Part shown: positions 38,897 through 46,965 of the stretch, piece by piece
Layout of the letters: each line of letters starts with the position of its first letter
Position numbering within the stretch: the first letter of the stretch is position 1
Position numbers and translations under genes: made by a program
NCBI RefSeq assembly: GCF_013155545.1
Contig: NZ_JABJVV010000017.1
Coordinates: 60,455-124,454, forward strand
Origin: Caenimonas soli
GTDB lineage: Bacteria > Pseudomonadota > Gammaproteobacteria > Burkholderiales > Burkholderiaceae_C
Length of the DNA stretch: 64,000 nt
Direction of reading: 5' to 3'
Notes under the pieces: model-generated
What the model was told of the DNA's origin: nothing
Database searches by the model: none
The model's input: the letters and a program-made list of their open reading frames with translations, nothing else

Positions 38897-40582
38897 TCAG
38901 AAGTACTTGACCAGCTGGACCCAGAAGCGGCCAGACTTGTCCGGGGACGAGGTCGCGACGCCGCTCCCCAGCTTGTGTGCGTAATAGGCACGCACCATGA
39001 AGTTGCCGGGCTCGCCCCAGTTCACGCCGACGCCGGCGCCGTTCAGGGTCCGGCGGTTGCTCCCGGCAACCCAGGGGTTCTTGTTCAGGGTGACGGTGCC
39101 GCTGTCGACAAAGGCGACCAGTTGCATGTGCCCAGGCATCTGCGGCGAAAACTTGGGCAGGTCCATCCGGCCTTCGAGCGTGGCCACGAAGCCCTGGTCG
39201 GCATAGGCCTCGCCTTCCGGGTAGGCGCGCACCGCATTCATGCCGCCCAGTTCCATCTTCTCGGAGACATCGAGGTTCTTCGACGCGAGCTGGCCGTTGA
39301 TGCCGGCATAGACCGAGAAGGGCCCGCCCACGCTTTGCAGCCGCATGGCGCTGAACGAAAGCTTGTTGAAGTGGCCGTTGGTGCGCGCCGTGAGCGCATC
39401 CGCAGCCAGCGCCGCGGGTGTCTCGATGTCGAGCTTGCCCGCCGACCAGGTGAGCGAGTAGGAGCTCAGGCCGCCTCCGCCCAGGCTGTCGCGGTGATCG
39501 CCGAAGACGCTGGCCATCAGGACACCCGACTTCTTGTCGGTCGCCGAGGGCACCGAGTCCACCTTGTCCTCGAAGGTCTTGGCGTCGTAGGCCAGCTGGA
39601 CGTAGACGTTGTCGTTGCGCGAACGGACCAGGGGGTACCTACCGTAGACGCTCACGATCTCCGCCGTGCCATGGGCCTGCAGGCTCTCGAATTCCTTGCC
39701 CAGCGAATAGTCGAGCCTGCTGTAGGCCACGCCGACCTGGCCCCGGCCGGCTTGCAATTGGTAGGACGCACGGGCGTATTTCAGGCCGTGGCCCGACGTC
39801 AGCACGCGCAGGCTGGCCACGTCGCCCAGGCCCAGCGGGTTGTTCACGTTGACGGTCGCGCCGATGCGGTACACGCCGGTGTAGCGATTCCCGCCATTGT
39901 CGGCATCGATGCTGCCCGTCACGCGCTGGCCCGGGGTGACATCGACGAGAAGGTCGGAGGTGCCAGGGGCGGCGCCGGGAACCAGAGTGGACTTGACGTT
40001 CACGCCGGGCTGGTCCGATAGGAGCAGCAGGCGGCTCTCGACCGCGGGCGTGGCGATCGGGTCGCCGCTATTCAGGCCGCCCAGCAGATTGAGTGCCACG
40101 CCATCCGACAGGTTGGACTGGTTGTTCAGCGCGACCTTGCCGTACCGGCCTTCGCTCACGGCGATGGTGACGGCGTTGTCCTTGATGTCCTGCGCTGGCA
40201 GGAAGGCCTGCGCAGCGAAGTAGCCGTTGCGGCGATAGTGTTCGGTGATCCGCGCGGCCATGGCCTGCAGATCGGCAAGCGACAGCTCACCGCCGGGCGC
40301 GAAGCCGGTGAGCGCGATCAGATCGGCTTCGGAGTACAGGCTCGCGCCCGTCACCCGCAGCGTCCTGACCACAATCTTCACTTGGCTGGCCGCAGCGGGC
40401 GCGGTCGGTGCGGCCCGCTGCTCGATGCGGATTTCCGGTGCGGGCCGTGGTGGCACCGGCGCTGGCGGGATTTGCTGGATCTGCCCGCCGGCGCTGGGAG
40501 GTTGCTGGGCAAGGGCGCCCGAGGACAGGGCCAGCAGCGCGAAAGGCCACAGGGATACGCGAACGCGTTGGTTTCTTTTCAT
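38897..40582 (-). CDS. TpsB-type two-partner secretion transporter (FhaC/ShlB family)
   Basis: A 561-aa outer-membrane Omp85-superfamily pore. Signal peptide (residues 1-25), a Pro-rich linker, POTRA 1 (VKIVVRTLRVTGASLYSEADLIALTGFAPGGELSLADLQ) and POTRA 2 (around VTIAVSEGRYGKVALNNQS, LLLLSDQPGVNVKSTLVPG). A 16-strand barrel follows, with NAVRAYPEGEAYADQG as the loop-6 VRGY-like motif, and the C-terminus ends in Phe (QLVKYF). Start at 40582 preceded by GGA. It exports the TpsA downstream. Confidence 0.92.
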   Translation of the reverse strand: MKRNQRVRVSLWPFALLALSSGALAQQPPSAGGQIQQIPPAPVPPRPAPEIRIEQRAAPTAPAAASQVKIVVRTLRVTGASLYSEADLIALTGFAPGGELSLADLQAMAARITEHYRRNGYFAAQAFLPAQDIKDNAVTIAVSEGRYGKVALNNQSNLSDGVALNLLGGLNSGDPIATPAVESRLLLLSDQPGVNVKSTLVPGAAPGTSDLLVDVTPGQRVTGSIDADNGGNRYTGVYRIGATVNVNNPLGLGDVASLRVLTSGHGLKYARASYQLQAGRGQVGVAYSRLDYSLGKEFESLQAHGTAEIVSVYGRYPLVRSRNDNVYVQLAYDAKTFEDKVDSVPSATDKKSGVLMASVFGDHRDSLGGGGLSSYSLTWSAGKLDIETPAALAADALTARTNGHFNKLSFSAMRLQSVGGPFSVYAGINGQLASKNLDVSEKMELGGMNAVRAYPEGEAYADQGFVATLEGRMDLPKFSPQMPGHMQLVAFVDSGTVTLNKNPWVAGSNRRTLNGAGVGVNWGEPGNFMVRAYYAHKLGSGVATSSPDKSGRFWVQLVKYF

Positions 40583-40617
40583 TGAAATCCGTCTTCTGCT
40601 AGCTGGTGGGCGGGGTC

Positions 40618-41451
40618 TTAGTTGCGATAGGGCTTGGGCTCGCGCATCGGGGCCACGTAGGTCTGGACGGGCGCCGCAGGCGCTGCCACGACGGCTGCGG
40701 ACGCCGCCGGCGGCGGTGCCGGCGGAGCAGCCACCACCACCGGGGCCGGTTCCACGTACACCTGCGCAGGCGCAGGCGCAGCTGCACGCGGTGCCGGCGA
40801 GCCGCCGAAGCGGTAGACCAAGCCCACCGACACCATGTCGGCGTGCCCCTTGTTGCCTACCGCGTCCCTGATGCGATAGCGCTCGGCTTCGACGCGCATG
40901 GCCCATGACTCGGTGAAGTCGTACATCAGGCCGGCGCCAACCTTGTAGTTGGTGGAGCGCTGGCTGGGATTGGCGTCCGCGTAGGGAACGGATGCCGCCC
41001 CGGTGGAGCTGAAACGCCCGTTGGTGCGGGTCGATGTCACGCCCACGCGGCCCAGCGCCGACAGCTTGTCGGTGAGGGGCCAGAGCCCGACCAGGTCGAG
41101 GTTCACGCCCTTGATGCGGACGTCGCCGGTCAGGCTGCCGGCAGGAACGGTCCTGGCCGTGTAGCCGAAGCTACCCAGATCGAAGAAGCCGGCTTCCACG
41201 GCGAAGTTGCGATTGAGCTGGTAGCCGCCGAAGATCTTGTAGCCGTGATCGTGGTCGCGGTCATCGATCGAACTGGTGGCCAGGCCCTGCCCGAGCAGGC
41301 CATTCGTGATTCGTTCATCGTCGATGGTCGCGTCGGTGCGGCCGACATTGGCGCCCGCGTACCAGCCGGTGTTCTGGGCGATCGCCGGCGTAGCCAGCAA
41401 CGCCACCAGCGCTGCCACACCCAGCATGACTGAAGTCTTTGTGAATTTCAT
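40618..41451 (-). CDS. OmpA-type eight-strand barrel with Pro/Ala-rich tail ending KPYRN
   Basis: A 277-aa protein. Signal peptide (LVALLATPAIAQ), then a beta-barrel: WYAGANVGRTDATIDD, GYKIFGGYQLNRNFAVEAGFFDLG, SALGRVGVTST, NYKVGAGLMYDFTESWAMRVEAERYRI and the closing strand MVSVGLVYRFG at about residue 215. In place of the OmpA peptidoglycan-binding domain it has a ~60-residue Ala/Pro/Val tail (VYVEPAPVVVAAPPAPPP) ending YVAPMREPKPYRN. That ending closely matches the end of the TpsA two genes downstream. Confidence 0.85.
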   Translation of the reverse strand: MKFTKTSVMLGVAALVALLATPAIAQNTGWYAGANVGRTDATIDDERITNGLLGQGLATSSIDDRDHDHGYKIFGGYQLNRNFAVEAGFFDLGSFGYTARTVPAGSLTGDVRIKGVNLDLVGLWPLTDKLSALGRVGVTSTRTNGRFSSTGAASVPYADANPSQRSTNYKVGAGLMYDFTESWAMRVEAERYRIRDAVGNKGHADMVSVGLVYRFGGSPAPRAAAPAPAQVYVEPAPVVVAAPPAPPPAASAAVVAAPAAPVQTYVAPMREPKPYRN

Positions 41452-41482
41452 GTTGTTCTCTTCAAGGATTGATGAGCGAGGC

Positions 41483-42400
41483 TCAAGGCGTGGGCACGTT
41501 GATGACGGTGTTGACCATGGTGACCGAGGCGCCCAGTGACAGCACGCGGCCGTCGATGGTCACGATGGCCACGTTGCCCGGCGTGGAGATCGCGGTACCC
41601 GCCTGCGAAATGATGGTTCCGACCATCGTTCCGCCTCCGCCCGCGTTGATCGTCGCGGCGCTGCCGACCTGCCAGTACACGTTCTTCGCCTGTGCGCCGT
41701 TGACCAGGATCACGCTGGAGGGGAACGCAGCGCCCGGACCGCCGACGGTGAGGGTGGTGGCCATCTGGAATACCCACAGGGCGTTCGCATCGCCCTGGGC
41801 GTCCAGAGTCAGGTTGCCGCCCTGGATCATGAAGGAGCCGCCGGCAGCGGTATAGGTAGCGGGAGCCAGCACCAGGTTGGCCAGGTTGCCGGCGCCCGGA
41901 TCCGAGCCGCCCGGCTTGGCCACCAGGCCGTTGTACGCCGACAGCGCATCCGCGCGGGCCTGCGTGGCGATGGCGAAAGTCGTTGCGGTGCCCTCGCTGG
42001 GGCAGGCCGCGGTCGGCGGCGGGGGGGCCGTGTAGATCAGTCCGGTCACGGTGCCCACGTTGGCCCCGGTTTCGGTGTAGGTGCAGCCGGGTCCCGCGTC
42101 ATGGAAGCCCGTGACGGCCGTGGAAACCGCGGTGGTCCCGATGTCGCCGTTGATCACCGTGTTCACGCCCTGGTTGGTCATGCCGGCGCTGCCGCCGAAT
42201 ACCCCGAACCTCGAGGCCGCGCCCAGCGCAGCGGCCGCCGCTGCCGCGGTGGCGGGCGGCGCGCCGGTGCCGACTCCCGGGGGACGCGCCGTGCCATCGA
42301 AGCCGAGGATCGGGTCCTGTCCGCCACCGCCGCAAGCGGCCAGGCCGCCGAAGAGAAGGGCTGCCAGCCAAGGCCGGATGCTGCTGTTGAAACTGTTCAT
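41483..42400 (-). CDS. DUF3494 ice-binding-like lipoprotein
   Basis: A 305-aa lipoprotein (lipobox LAAC followed by GGGGQ). The DUF3494 beta-solenoid is clear: LGAASRFGVFGGSAGMTNQGVNTVINGDIGTT, then ARADALSAYNGL, LVLAPATYTAAGGSFMIQGGNLTLDAQGDANALWVFQ, FPSSVILVNGAQAKNVYWQVGSAATI, GTIISQAGTAISTPGNVAIVTIDGRVLSL. The domain was named from ice-binding proteins of polar microbes but also occurs in mesophiles, probably as an adhesin. Start at 42400 with GGAAAG. First gene of a five-gene minus-strand run. Confidence 0.88.
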   Translation of the reverse strand: MNSFNSSIRPWLAALLFGGLAACGGGGQDPILGFDGTARPPGVGTGAPPATAAAAAAALGAASRFGVFGGSAGMTNQGVNTVINGDIGTTAVSTAVTGFHDAGPGCTYTETGANVGTVTGLIYTAPPPPTAACPSEGTATTFAIATQARADALSAYNGLVAKPGGSDPGAGNLANLVLAPATYTAAGGSFMIQGGNLTLDAQGDANALWVFQMATTLTVGGPGAAFPSSVILVNGAQAKNVYWQVGSAATINAGGGGTMVGTIISQAGTAISTPGNVAIVTIDGRVLSLGASVTMVNTVINVPTP

Positions 42401-42424
42401 GGGTCTTTCCTGTCGATTTGCAAG

Positions 42425-42441
42425 CCGGCGGGGACCGCCGG
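42425..42441. promoter_or_regulatory. Hairpin in the leader of the DUF3494 operon
   Basis: CCGGCGG (42425-42431), loop GGA, CCGCCGG (42435-42441). In the minus-strand leader it would form about 25 bases ahead of the DUF3494 start, close to the ribosome site. Plus-strand reading is followed by TTTT, so it could also stop antisense transcripts. Role unproven. Confidence 0.35.
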
Positions 42442-42561
42442 TTTTCGCTTCCACCTCAGCAGGTTGCGCTCTTGTTCAGCTTGGCTCTGTGCGCTGGCGC
42501 ACTTAGGCAACGCAACGGCGTGCCCGCCTACAGCCGAGTTGGACGCGCCCCACGTTTTTCT

Positions 42562-42591
42562 TGAATCCACCGCATGCGGGCCGCGCGTATT
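42562..42591 (+). promoter_or_regulatory. ECF-type promoter candidate for the DUF4331 operon
   Basis: TGAATCC (42562-42568), 17 bases, CGTATT (42586-42591), about 43 bases ahead of the DUF4331 start. A close match, TGAAACC-N16-CGTACT, stands in front of the sigma gene at 45363. An autoregulated ECF sigma with this target is the natural reading. Confidence 0.45.
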
Positions 42592-42633
42592 GGAGGTGCG
42601 TTCCACCCCCACATCACCCGACAGGAGAGCGAC

Positions 42634-44241
42634 ATGCGAATGAAGAGATCCAAGATATTCCAGTTGAGCCTGCTGGCCGCCGCGGCTTGCGCCGCCGGCC
42701 TGAGCCTGGCATCCAGCCATCGCGAGGCGCCGTTCATCACGACCAGCCCCAAGGTCGACGCCACCGACTTCTATATGTTCCGCAGCTACGAGGGCGTGGC
42801 GGCCAACGGCAGCGGCGGGCGCAGCGACTACGTCACGTTGATCGCCAACTACATCCCGCTGCAGGATCCCTATGGCGGGCCCAACTACTTCATGATGGAT
42901 CCGAACGCCCTGTACGAGATCCACATCGACAACAACGGCGACGCGGCCGAGGACCTGACTTTCCAGTTCCGCTTCAACAACAAGCTGAACAACATATCGC
43001 TGCCGATCGGCAACAAGAGCGTTGCCATTCCCTTGATCCAGGCAGGCGCGGTGGCCAACGTCACGGACGCCAACCTCAATGTCAATGAAACCTATACCGT
43101 CAACCTGATGCGGGGCGACCGCCGCAAGGGCGGGGGCTCGGCGCTCACCAAGGCCGGCGGCGGCACCACCTTCGAGAAGCCGGTCGACTACATCGGCGTG
43201 AAGACGCTGGGCAATGCCGCGGCCTATGCCGCCTACGCCGCCAAGCACATTCATGAAGTGAAGATCCCGGGCTGCCCCAGCGGCAAGGACGCCGGCCGCG
43301 TGTTCGTGGGCCAGCGCCAGGAGGGCTTTGCCGTCAACTTGGGACCGATCTTCGACCTGGTGAACGCGCCGCTGTCGGTGATCACCAACCCGGCGAACAT
43401 CAACGCCGCCGCTGCCAACTCCATCCAGGACCACAACGTCACCACCCTGGCCCTGGAAGTCCACAAGGATTGCCTGACTGCCGGCAGTGAGACCGTGATC
43501 GGCGGCTGGACCACCGCCAGCTTGCGGCAGGCGCGGCTGCTTTCGGCCAATCCTGCGCCGGGCCACCAGAACAACGACAAGGCCGGCGGCCCCTGGACCC
43601 AGGTGTCGCGCCTGGGCCAGCCGCTCGTCAACGAGGTCGTGATCGGCCTGAAGGACAAGGACAAGTTCAACGCTTCCAGGCCCCAGGGCGACGGCCAGTT
43701 TCTCGACTACGTCACCCACCCGACGCTGCCTGCCTTGCTGGGCCTGGTGCTGACCGGCAACGCCGCGGGCCTGGCGCCCACCAACCTTCCGCGGACCGAC
43801 CTCGCCACCGTGTTCCTGACCGGCATCACCGGCGTGAACAAGCCGGCCACCGTCACGCCTTCGGAAATGCTGCGCCTGAACACGGCCATCGCGCCGGTGC
43901 CGTTTGCCAGCCAGAACCGCCTGGCCATCGTCGGCAGCTTGAAGACTTCACCGGCGGGCACCGACTTTGCCGGTTTTCCGAATGGCCGGCGGCCCAAGGA
44001 CGACGTGGTCGATATCGCCCTGGTCGCCATGCTGGGTGGCTTGTGCATGGCCAACGGCGATGCCGACACGTTCAAGCTCAACAGTATTCCGGGCGTGGCG
44101 GGCGTCACCTCCGCCTGCAGGCCTTCCAGTGTGCCGGCCGGCGCCGCGTCGCTGGACGTGCATGACGCGGTGGACCAGGCCGTCGTGCCCTTCCTGCCCG
44201 GTTTTCCGTACCTCAACACGCCGCTGCCGGGCTCGCAATGA
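42634..44241 (+). CDS. DUF4331 family secreted protein
   Basis: Start at 42634 (AGGAGAG upstream), 535 aa. A signal peptide ends at about SLASSHREAP, placing the family hallmark SSHREAPFI right at the mature N-terminus. Further family blocks are KVDATDFYMFRSYE, DYVTLIANYIPLQDPYGGPNYF, YEIHIDNNGDAAEDLTFQFRF, TLALEVHKDCL, SRLGQPLVNEVVIGL and GRRPKDDVVDIALVAMLGG. Exported; function unknown. It forms an operon with the next two genes and neighbours an ECF sigma factor. Confidence 0.92.
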   Translation: MRMKRSKIFQLSLLAAAACAAGLSLASSHREAPFITTSPKVDATDFYMFRSYEGVAANGSGGRSDYVTLIANYIPLQDPYGGPNYFMMDPNALYEIHIDNNGDAAEDLTFQFRFNNKLNNISLPIGNKSVAIPLIQAGAVANVTDANLNVNETYTVNLMRGDRRKGGGSALTKAGGGTTFEKPVDYIGVKTLGNAAAYAAYAAKHIHEVKIPGCPSGKDAGRVFVGQRQEGFAVNLGPIFDLVNAPLSVITNPANINAAAANSIQDHNVTTLALEVHKDCLTAGSETVIGGWTTASLRQARLLSANPAPGHQNNDKAGGPWTQVSRLGQPLVNEVVIGLKDKDKFNASRPQGDGQFLDYVTHPTLPALLGLVLTGNAAGLAPTNLPRTDLATVFLTGITGVNKPATVTPSEMLRLNTAIAPVPFASQNRLAIVGSLKTSPAGTDFAGFPNGRRPKDDVVDIALVAMLGGLCMANGDADTFKLNSIPGVAGVTSACRPSSVPAGAASLDVHDAVDQAVVPFLPGFPYLNTPLPGSQ

Positions 44242-44261
44242 GCCGGATGAAAGGAATGACC

Positions 44262-44537
44262 ATGAAATCAATCCCATGGGGACTTGCATCCCTCGGCATC
44301 CTCTCTGCCTTGCTGCTGGCCGGCTGCGGCGGCGGCGGTGGTGGCCGCGCTACGGTCGATGCCGACCCCAACGTGGAGGGCACCGACGTGCCCCACTCCG
44401 CCACCACCAGCTCGGCCGGTGCGCTGGCGTTCGTCAAGCGTGTGGCCGCCACCAGCGACAACACGTCCGAGCCGATCCGGGTGGGCGGCGCGGTGCTTGC
44501 GACCAGCGACACCGACGAGTCCGATTCGGGCATCTGA
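44262..44537 (+). CDS. Small lipoprotein in the DUF4331 operon
   Basis: Start at 44262 because AAAGGA lies seven bases upstream; earlier ATGs overlap the DUF4331 stop. The 91-aa product has the lipobox LLAGC then a poly-Gly run. The rest is Asp/Ser/Thr-rich (DADPNVEGTDVPHSATTSS, ATSDTDESDSG) with one helical piece ALAFVKRVAAT. No recognised domain. Spaced one base from the next gene. Confidence 0.65.
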   Translation: MKSIPWGLASLGILSALLLAGCGGGGGGRATVDADPNVEGTDVPHSATTSSAGALAFVKRVAATSDNTSEPIRVGGAVLATSDTDESDSGI

Positions 44538-44538
44538 G

Positions 44539-45333
44539 ATGAAGCGCGGGGGACGGCGAGCCGCGTGGTTCGCCGCACTGTGCCTGGTTGCCTCGCAGGT
44601 CTGGAGCCACGACAGCTGGCTCAGCCCTTCGCGAGGCGCCGCGCCGCCCGGGCAAGTGGCACTGGAGCTGGCCACCGGCAATCGCTATCCGGTGCAGGAA
44701 TTCGGCCAGAGTGCGGCCGGCGTCGCGCAAGCCGGTTGTGGCACCGCGGCCGGTGGCAAGCTGGCGCTGCGGCCGGTGCGCGAACAGGCGCACTGGCTGG
44801 ACCTGTCTGCCACGGTGCCTCAAGGAAGCGAGCAGCCGTCATCGTGCTGGCTGGAACTCGCCGCCGTCGAAGCAGAAATCGAGCCGCGCCTGATCCAGGT
44901 CTATTTCGGGGAGATCCGCACCTCGGCCGCCAATCGCCAGGCCTGGGCCGCGCTGCAAGCCCGTGGACTGCCTTGGCGCGAGCGCTATCGCAAGTTCGCG
45001 CGGATTGAACTGGGACAGGACGCGGTGGATCGGCCTGCGGTGGGGCTGGACCTCGAGATCGTGGTGCTGGGAAACCGGCCGATCGCCGTGAACGAGCCGC
45101 TTCAATTCCAGGTGTTGCGCGACGGCCGGCCGCTGGCCGGCTTCCCGGTGGAACTGGTGAGCGAGCGCAGCGCCCTGGGCATCTGGCGCGAGACCGACGC
45201 CGATGGAATGCTGCGCCACAGCCTGCCGTTTGCCGGCCGCTGGCTGCTGCGCGGCACCGACCTGCGCCCCTCCGGCGAGCGGCCGGACGCCTGGGACAGC
45301 CGTTTCGTCACGCTGGCGATCGAGGCGCGCTGA
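44539..45333 (+). CDS. DUF4198-like secreted protein
   Basis: A 264-aa protein. Signal peptide (AAWFAALCLVASQVWS), mature start HDSWLSPSRG, the HD/HE-x-W opening common to DUF4198 and NikM-like periplasmic metal-related proteins. Later blocks include EPRLIQVYFGEIRTS, RYRKFARIEL, GLDLEIVVLGNR and FQVLRDGRPLAGFPVELVSE, the last being Ig-like. It may bind metal through the N-terminal His, but the substrate is unknown. Third gene after DUF4331. Confidence 0.75.
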   Translation: MKRGGRRAAWFAALCLVASQVWSHDSWLSPSRGAAPPGQVALELATGNRYPVQEFGQSAAGVAQAGCGTAAGGKLALRPVREQAHWLDLSATVPQGSEQPSSCWLELAAVEAEIEPRLIQVYFGEIRTSAANRQAWAALQARGLPWRERYRKFARIELGQDAVDRPAVGLDLEIVVLGNRPIAVNEPLQFQVLRDGRPLAGFPVELVSERSALGIWRETDADGMLRHSLPFAGRWLLRGTDLRPSGERPDAWDSRFVTLAIEAR

Positions 45334-45362
45334 AACGCGCGGCCATCGTTTAAGCTGCGGCG

Positions 45363-45391
45363 TGAAACCGCAGAGCGGTTGCGTGCGTACT
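45363..45391 (+). promoter_or_regulatory. ECF-type promoter candidate for the sigma/anti-sigma operon
   Basis: TGAAACC (45363-45369), 16 bases, CGTACT (45386-45391), 26 bases before the sigma start. It resembles the motif at 42562. An AACCGC-AGA-GCGGTT dyad overlaps its left half. Confidence 0.45.
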
Positions 45392-45416
45392 GACCAGCAA
45401 GACCACACTATTTGCC

Positions 45417-46019
45417 ATGGACTCCAACCTTTCGGATCAGCACCTCATCGCGCTGATAGACCGCGTCGCAGCCCGCCCGGCCCAGGGCGGGCGCCACGCG
45501 GACAGCGAGGCGGCCTTGCGCGAGCTGTACGACCTCACGTCCTCCCGGTTGTATGGCGTGGCGCTGCGGGTGGTGAGCAACCGCGAATGGGCCGAGGACG
45601 TTTTGCAGGAGGCTTATCTCAACATCTGGCGCATCGCCGGCAACTACCGTGAGGCACTCAGCCCGCCGATGGCCTGGATGGGCGTGATCGTGCGCAGCCG
45701 GGCCCTGGACTTCCTGCGCCGGCGCGCCAGCGAGCGAGCCGACAGTGCCTTGGAACTGGATGGCTTCGTCGCTGAAACGGTGGCCGGCGACGCGCCCGAT
45801 CCCCTGGACAGTAGCCAGGCCAGCGAGCATGCCAGGGCCTTGCACGAGTGCCTGCGCCAGCTCGAGGCGCGCCAGCGCGAAGTCCTGAGCCTGGCCTACC
45901 TGCGCGATCTGAGCCACAGCGAATTGGCGGAGCAGCTCAAGCTGCCGCTGGGTACGGTCAAGACATGGATTCGGCGTGGCCTGGAGCAATTGCGCGGCTG
46001 CATGGCCCGGTTCGCCTGA
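45417..46019 (+). CDS. ECF RNA polymerase sigma factor
   Basis: A 200-aa sigma-70 of the ECF type. Region 2 spans about residues 35-100 (LYDLTSSRLYGVALRVVSNREWAEDVLQEAYLNIWR, then VIVRSRALDFLRRR). Region 4 spans about 135-195 (CLRQLEARQREVLSLAYLRDLSHSELAEQLKLPLGTVKTWIRRGLEQLR). The following gene encodes its presumed RskA-like anti-sigma. Probably self-activating through the upstream motif. Confidence 0.92.
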   Translation: MDSNLSDQHLIALIDRVAARPAQGGRHADSEAALRELYDLTSSRLYGVALRVVSNREWAEDVLQEAYLNIWRIAGNYREALSPPMAWMGVIVRSRALDFLRRRASERADSALELDGFVAETVAGDAPDPLDSSQASEHARALHECLRQLEARQREVLSLAYLRDLSHSELAEQLKLPLGTVKTWIRRGLEQLRGCMARFA

Positions 46020-46026
46020 TGGAAAA

Positions 46027-46839
46027 ATGCCCATGAACCTGCTGGACCACCCTGAACTCGCGGACCGCCTGGCCGCCGCCTATGGCCTGGGCACCTTGCG
46101 CGGCGGCGCCCGGCGGCGCTTCGAAGCCCAGGCGCGCAAGAGCCCGGCCCTGCGCGCGGCGGCGTTGGCCTGGCAGGAGCGCTTCGCCGGCATGACCGAG
46201 CTGCAGCCGGGCGAGGCGCCCAGCCCGAACGTGTGGAAGCGCATCGAGATCGAACTGGCGCAGCAGCGTCCGTCGGCCGTCGCCGCGCAGGCTCCGGCGC
46301 AAGACTGGGGGCGGGTGCTGCGCTGGTGGCGCGGCGCGGCCTTCGCCGGCGCCCTGACCGCCTTCGCGGCCCTGGGCGTGAGCGTTTATCTCGGCGGCGA
46401 AGTGCAACAGCGCGAGGCGCAACTGGCCCAGCTCGATCGCGCCCGCAGCACCCTGGCGGAGCAGAACGTGCAGCTCGCCTCGCAACTGAGCGCCCAGCCC
46501 GAGATCCGCTACGTGGCGGTGCTGGAAGACAACCGCTCGTCCGCATCGATGCTCGTCACGTTCGATCCCAAGCACAACACGCTCACGCTCAAGCGGCTGG
46601 GCGCGTTCCAGGAGGGGCCGGACAAGTCGCTGCAGCTGTGGGCCCTGCCGCCTTCGGGCGGGCCGCGCTCGCTCGGCGTGCTGGGTGGCAATGAAGTGGT
46701 GAAGCTGACGGCGGCCGAGAGCCAGGTCAGGGACCCGCACATGCTGGCCATCAGCCTGGAGCCCAAGGGCGGTGTGCCCGGCGAGGGCGGGCCTACCGGG
46801 CCGGTGCTGTTCAAGGGTCCGATGCTGCAGGCGCCTTGA
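46027..46839 (+). CDS. RskA-family anti-sigma factor
   Basis: About 270 aa. The cytoplasmic N-terminal anti-sigma segment (HPELADRLAAAYGLGTLRGGARRRFEAQARKSPALR) is followed by one membrane span at about 102-124 (GAAFAGALTAFAALGVSVYLGG). A coiled piece comes next, then the periplasmic RskA C-domain (YVAVLEDNRSSASMLVTFDPKHNTLTL, SLQLWALPPSGGPRSLGVL, HMLAISLEPKGG). No zinc-binding HxxxCxxC is seen. It should hold the sigma factor inactive until an envelope signal arrives. Start could also be 46033. Confidence 0.88.
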   Translation: MPMNLLDHPELADRLAAAYGLGTLRGGARRRFEAQARKSPALRAAALAWQERFAGMTELQPGEAPSPNVWKRIEIELAQQRPSAVAAQAPAQDWGRVLRWWRGAAFAGALTAFAALGVSVYLGGEVQQREAQLAQLDRARSTLAEQNVQLASQLSAQPEIRYVAVLEDNRSSASMLVTFDPKHNTLTLKRLGAFQEGPDKSLQLWALPPSGGPRSLGVLGGNEVVKLTAAESQVRDPHMLAISLEPKGGVPGEGGPTGPVLFKGPMLQAP

Positions 46840-46965
46840 TCGCCCGCTGAGGCATGCGGCGGGACAAGGCGTCAGGCCGCTCTTACGTTAGTTGGTTCCA
46901 CAGTCCTACCTCGTATCGCGAGCTGGCAGGAGCTTGATTGCTCGTGCAGCTCAAGGAATCTCATC

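Noticed and set aside
42401..42540. Leader of the DUF3494 gene considered as a riboswitch (cyclic-di-GMP type)
   Set aside because: One good hairpin is present, but the conserved GEMM core sequences could not be identified.
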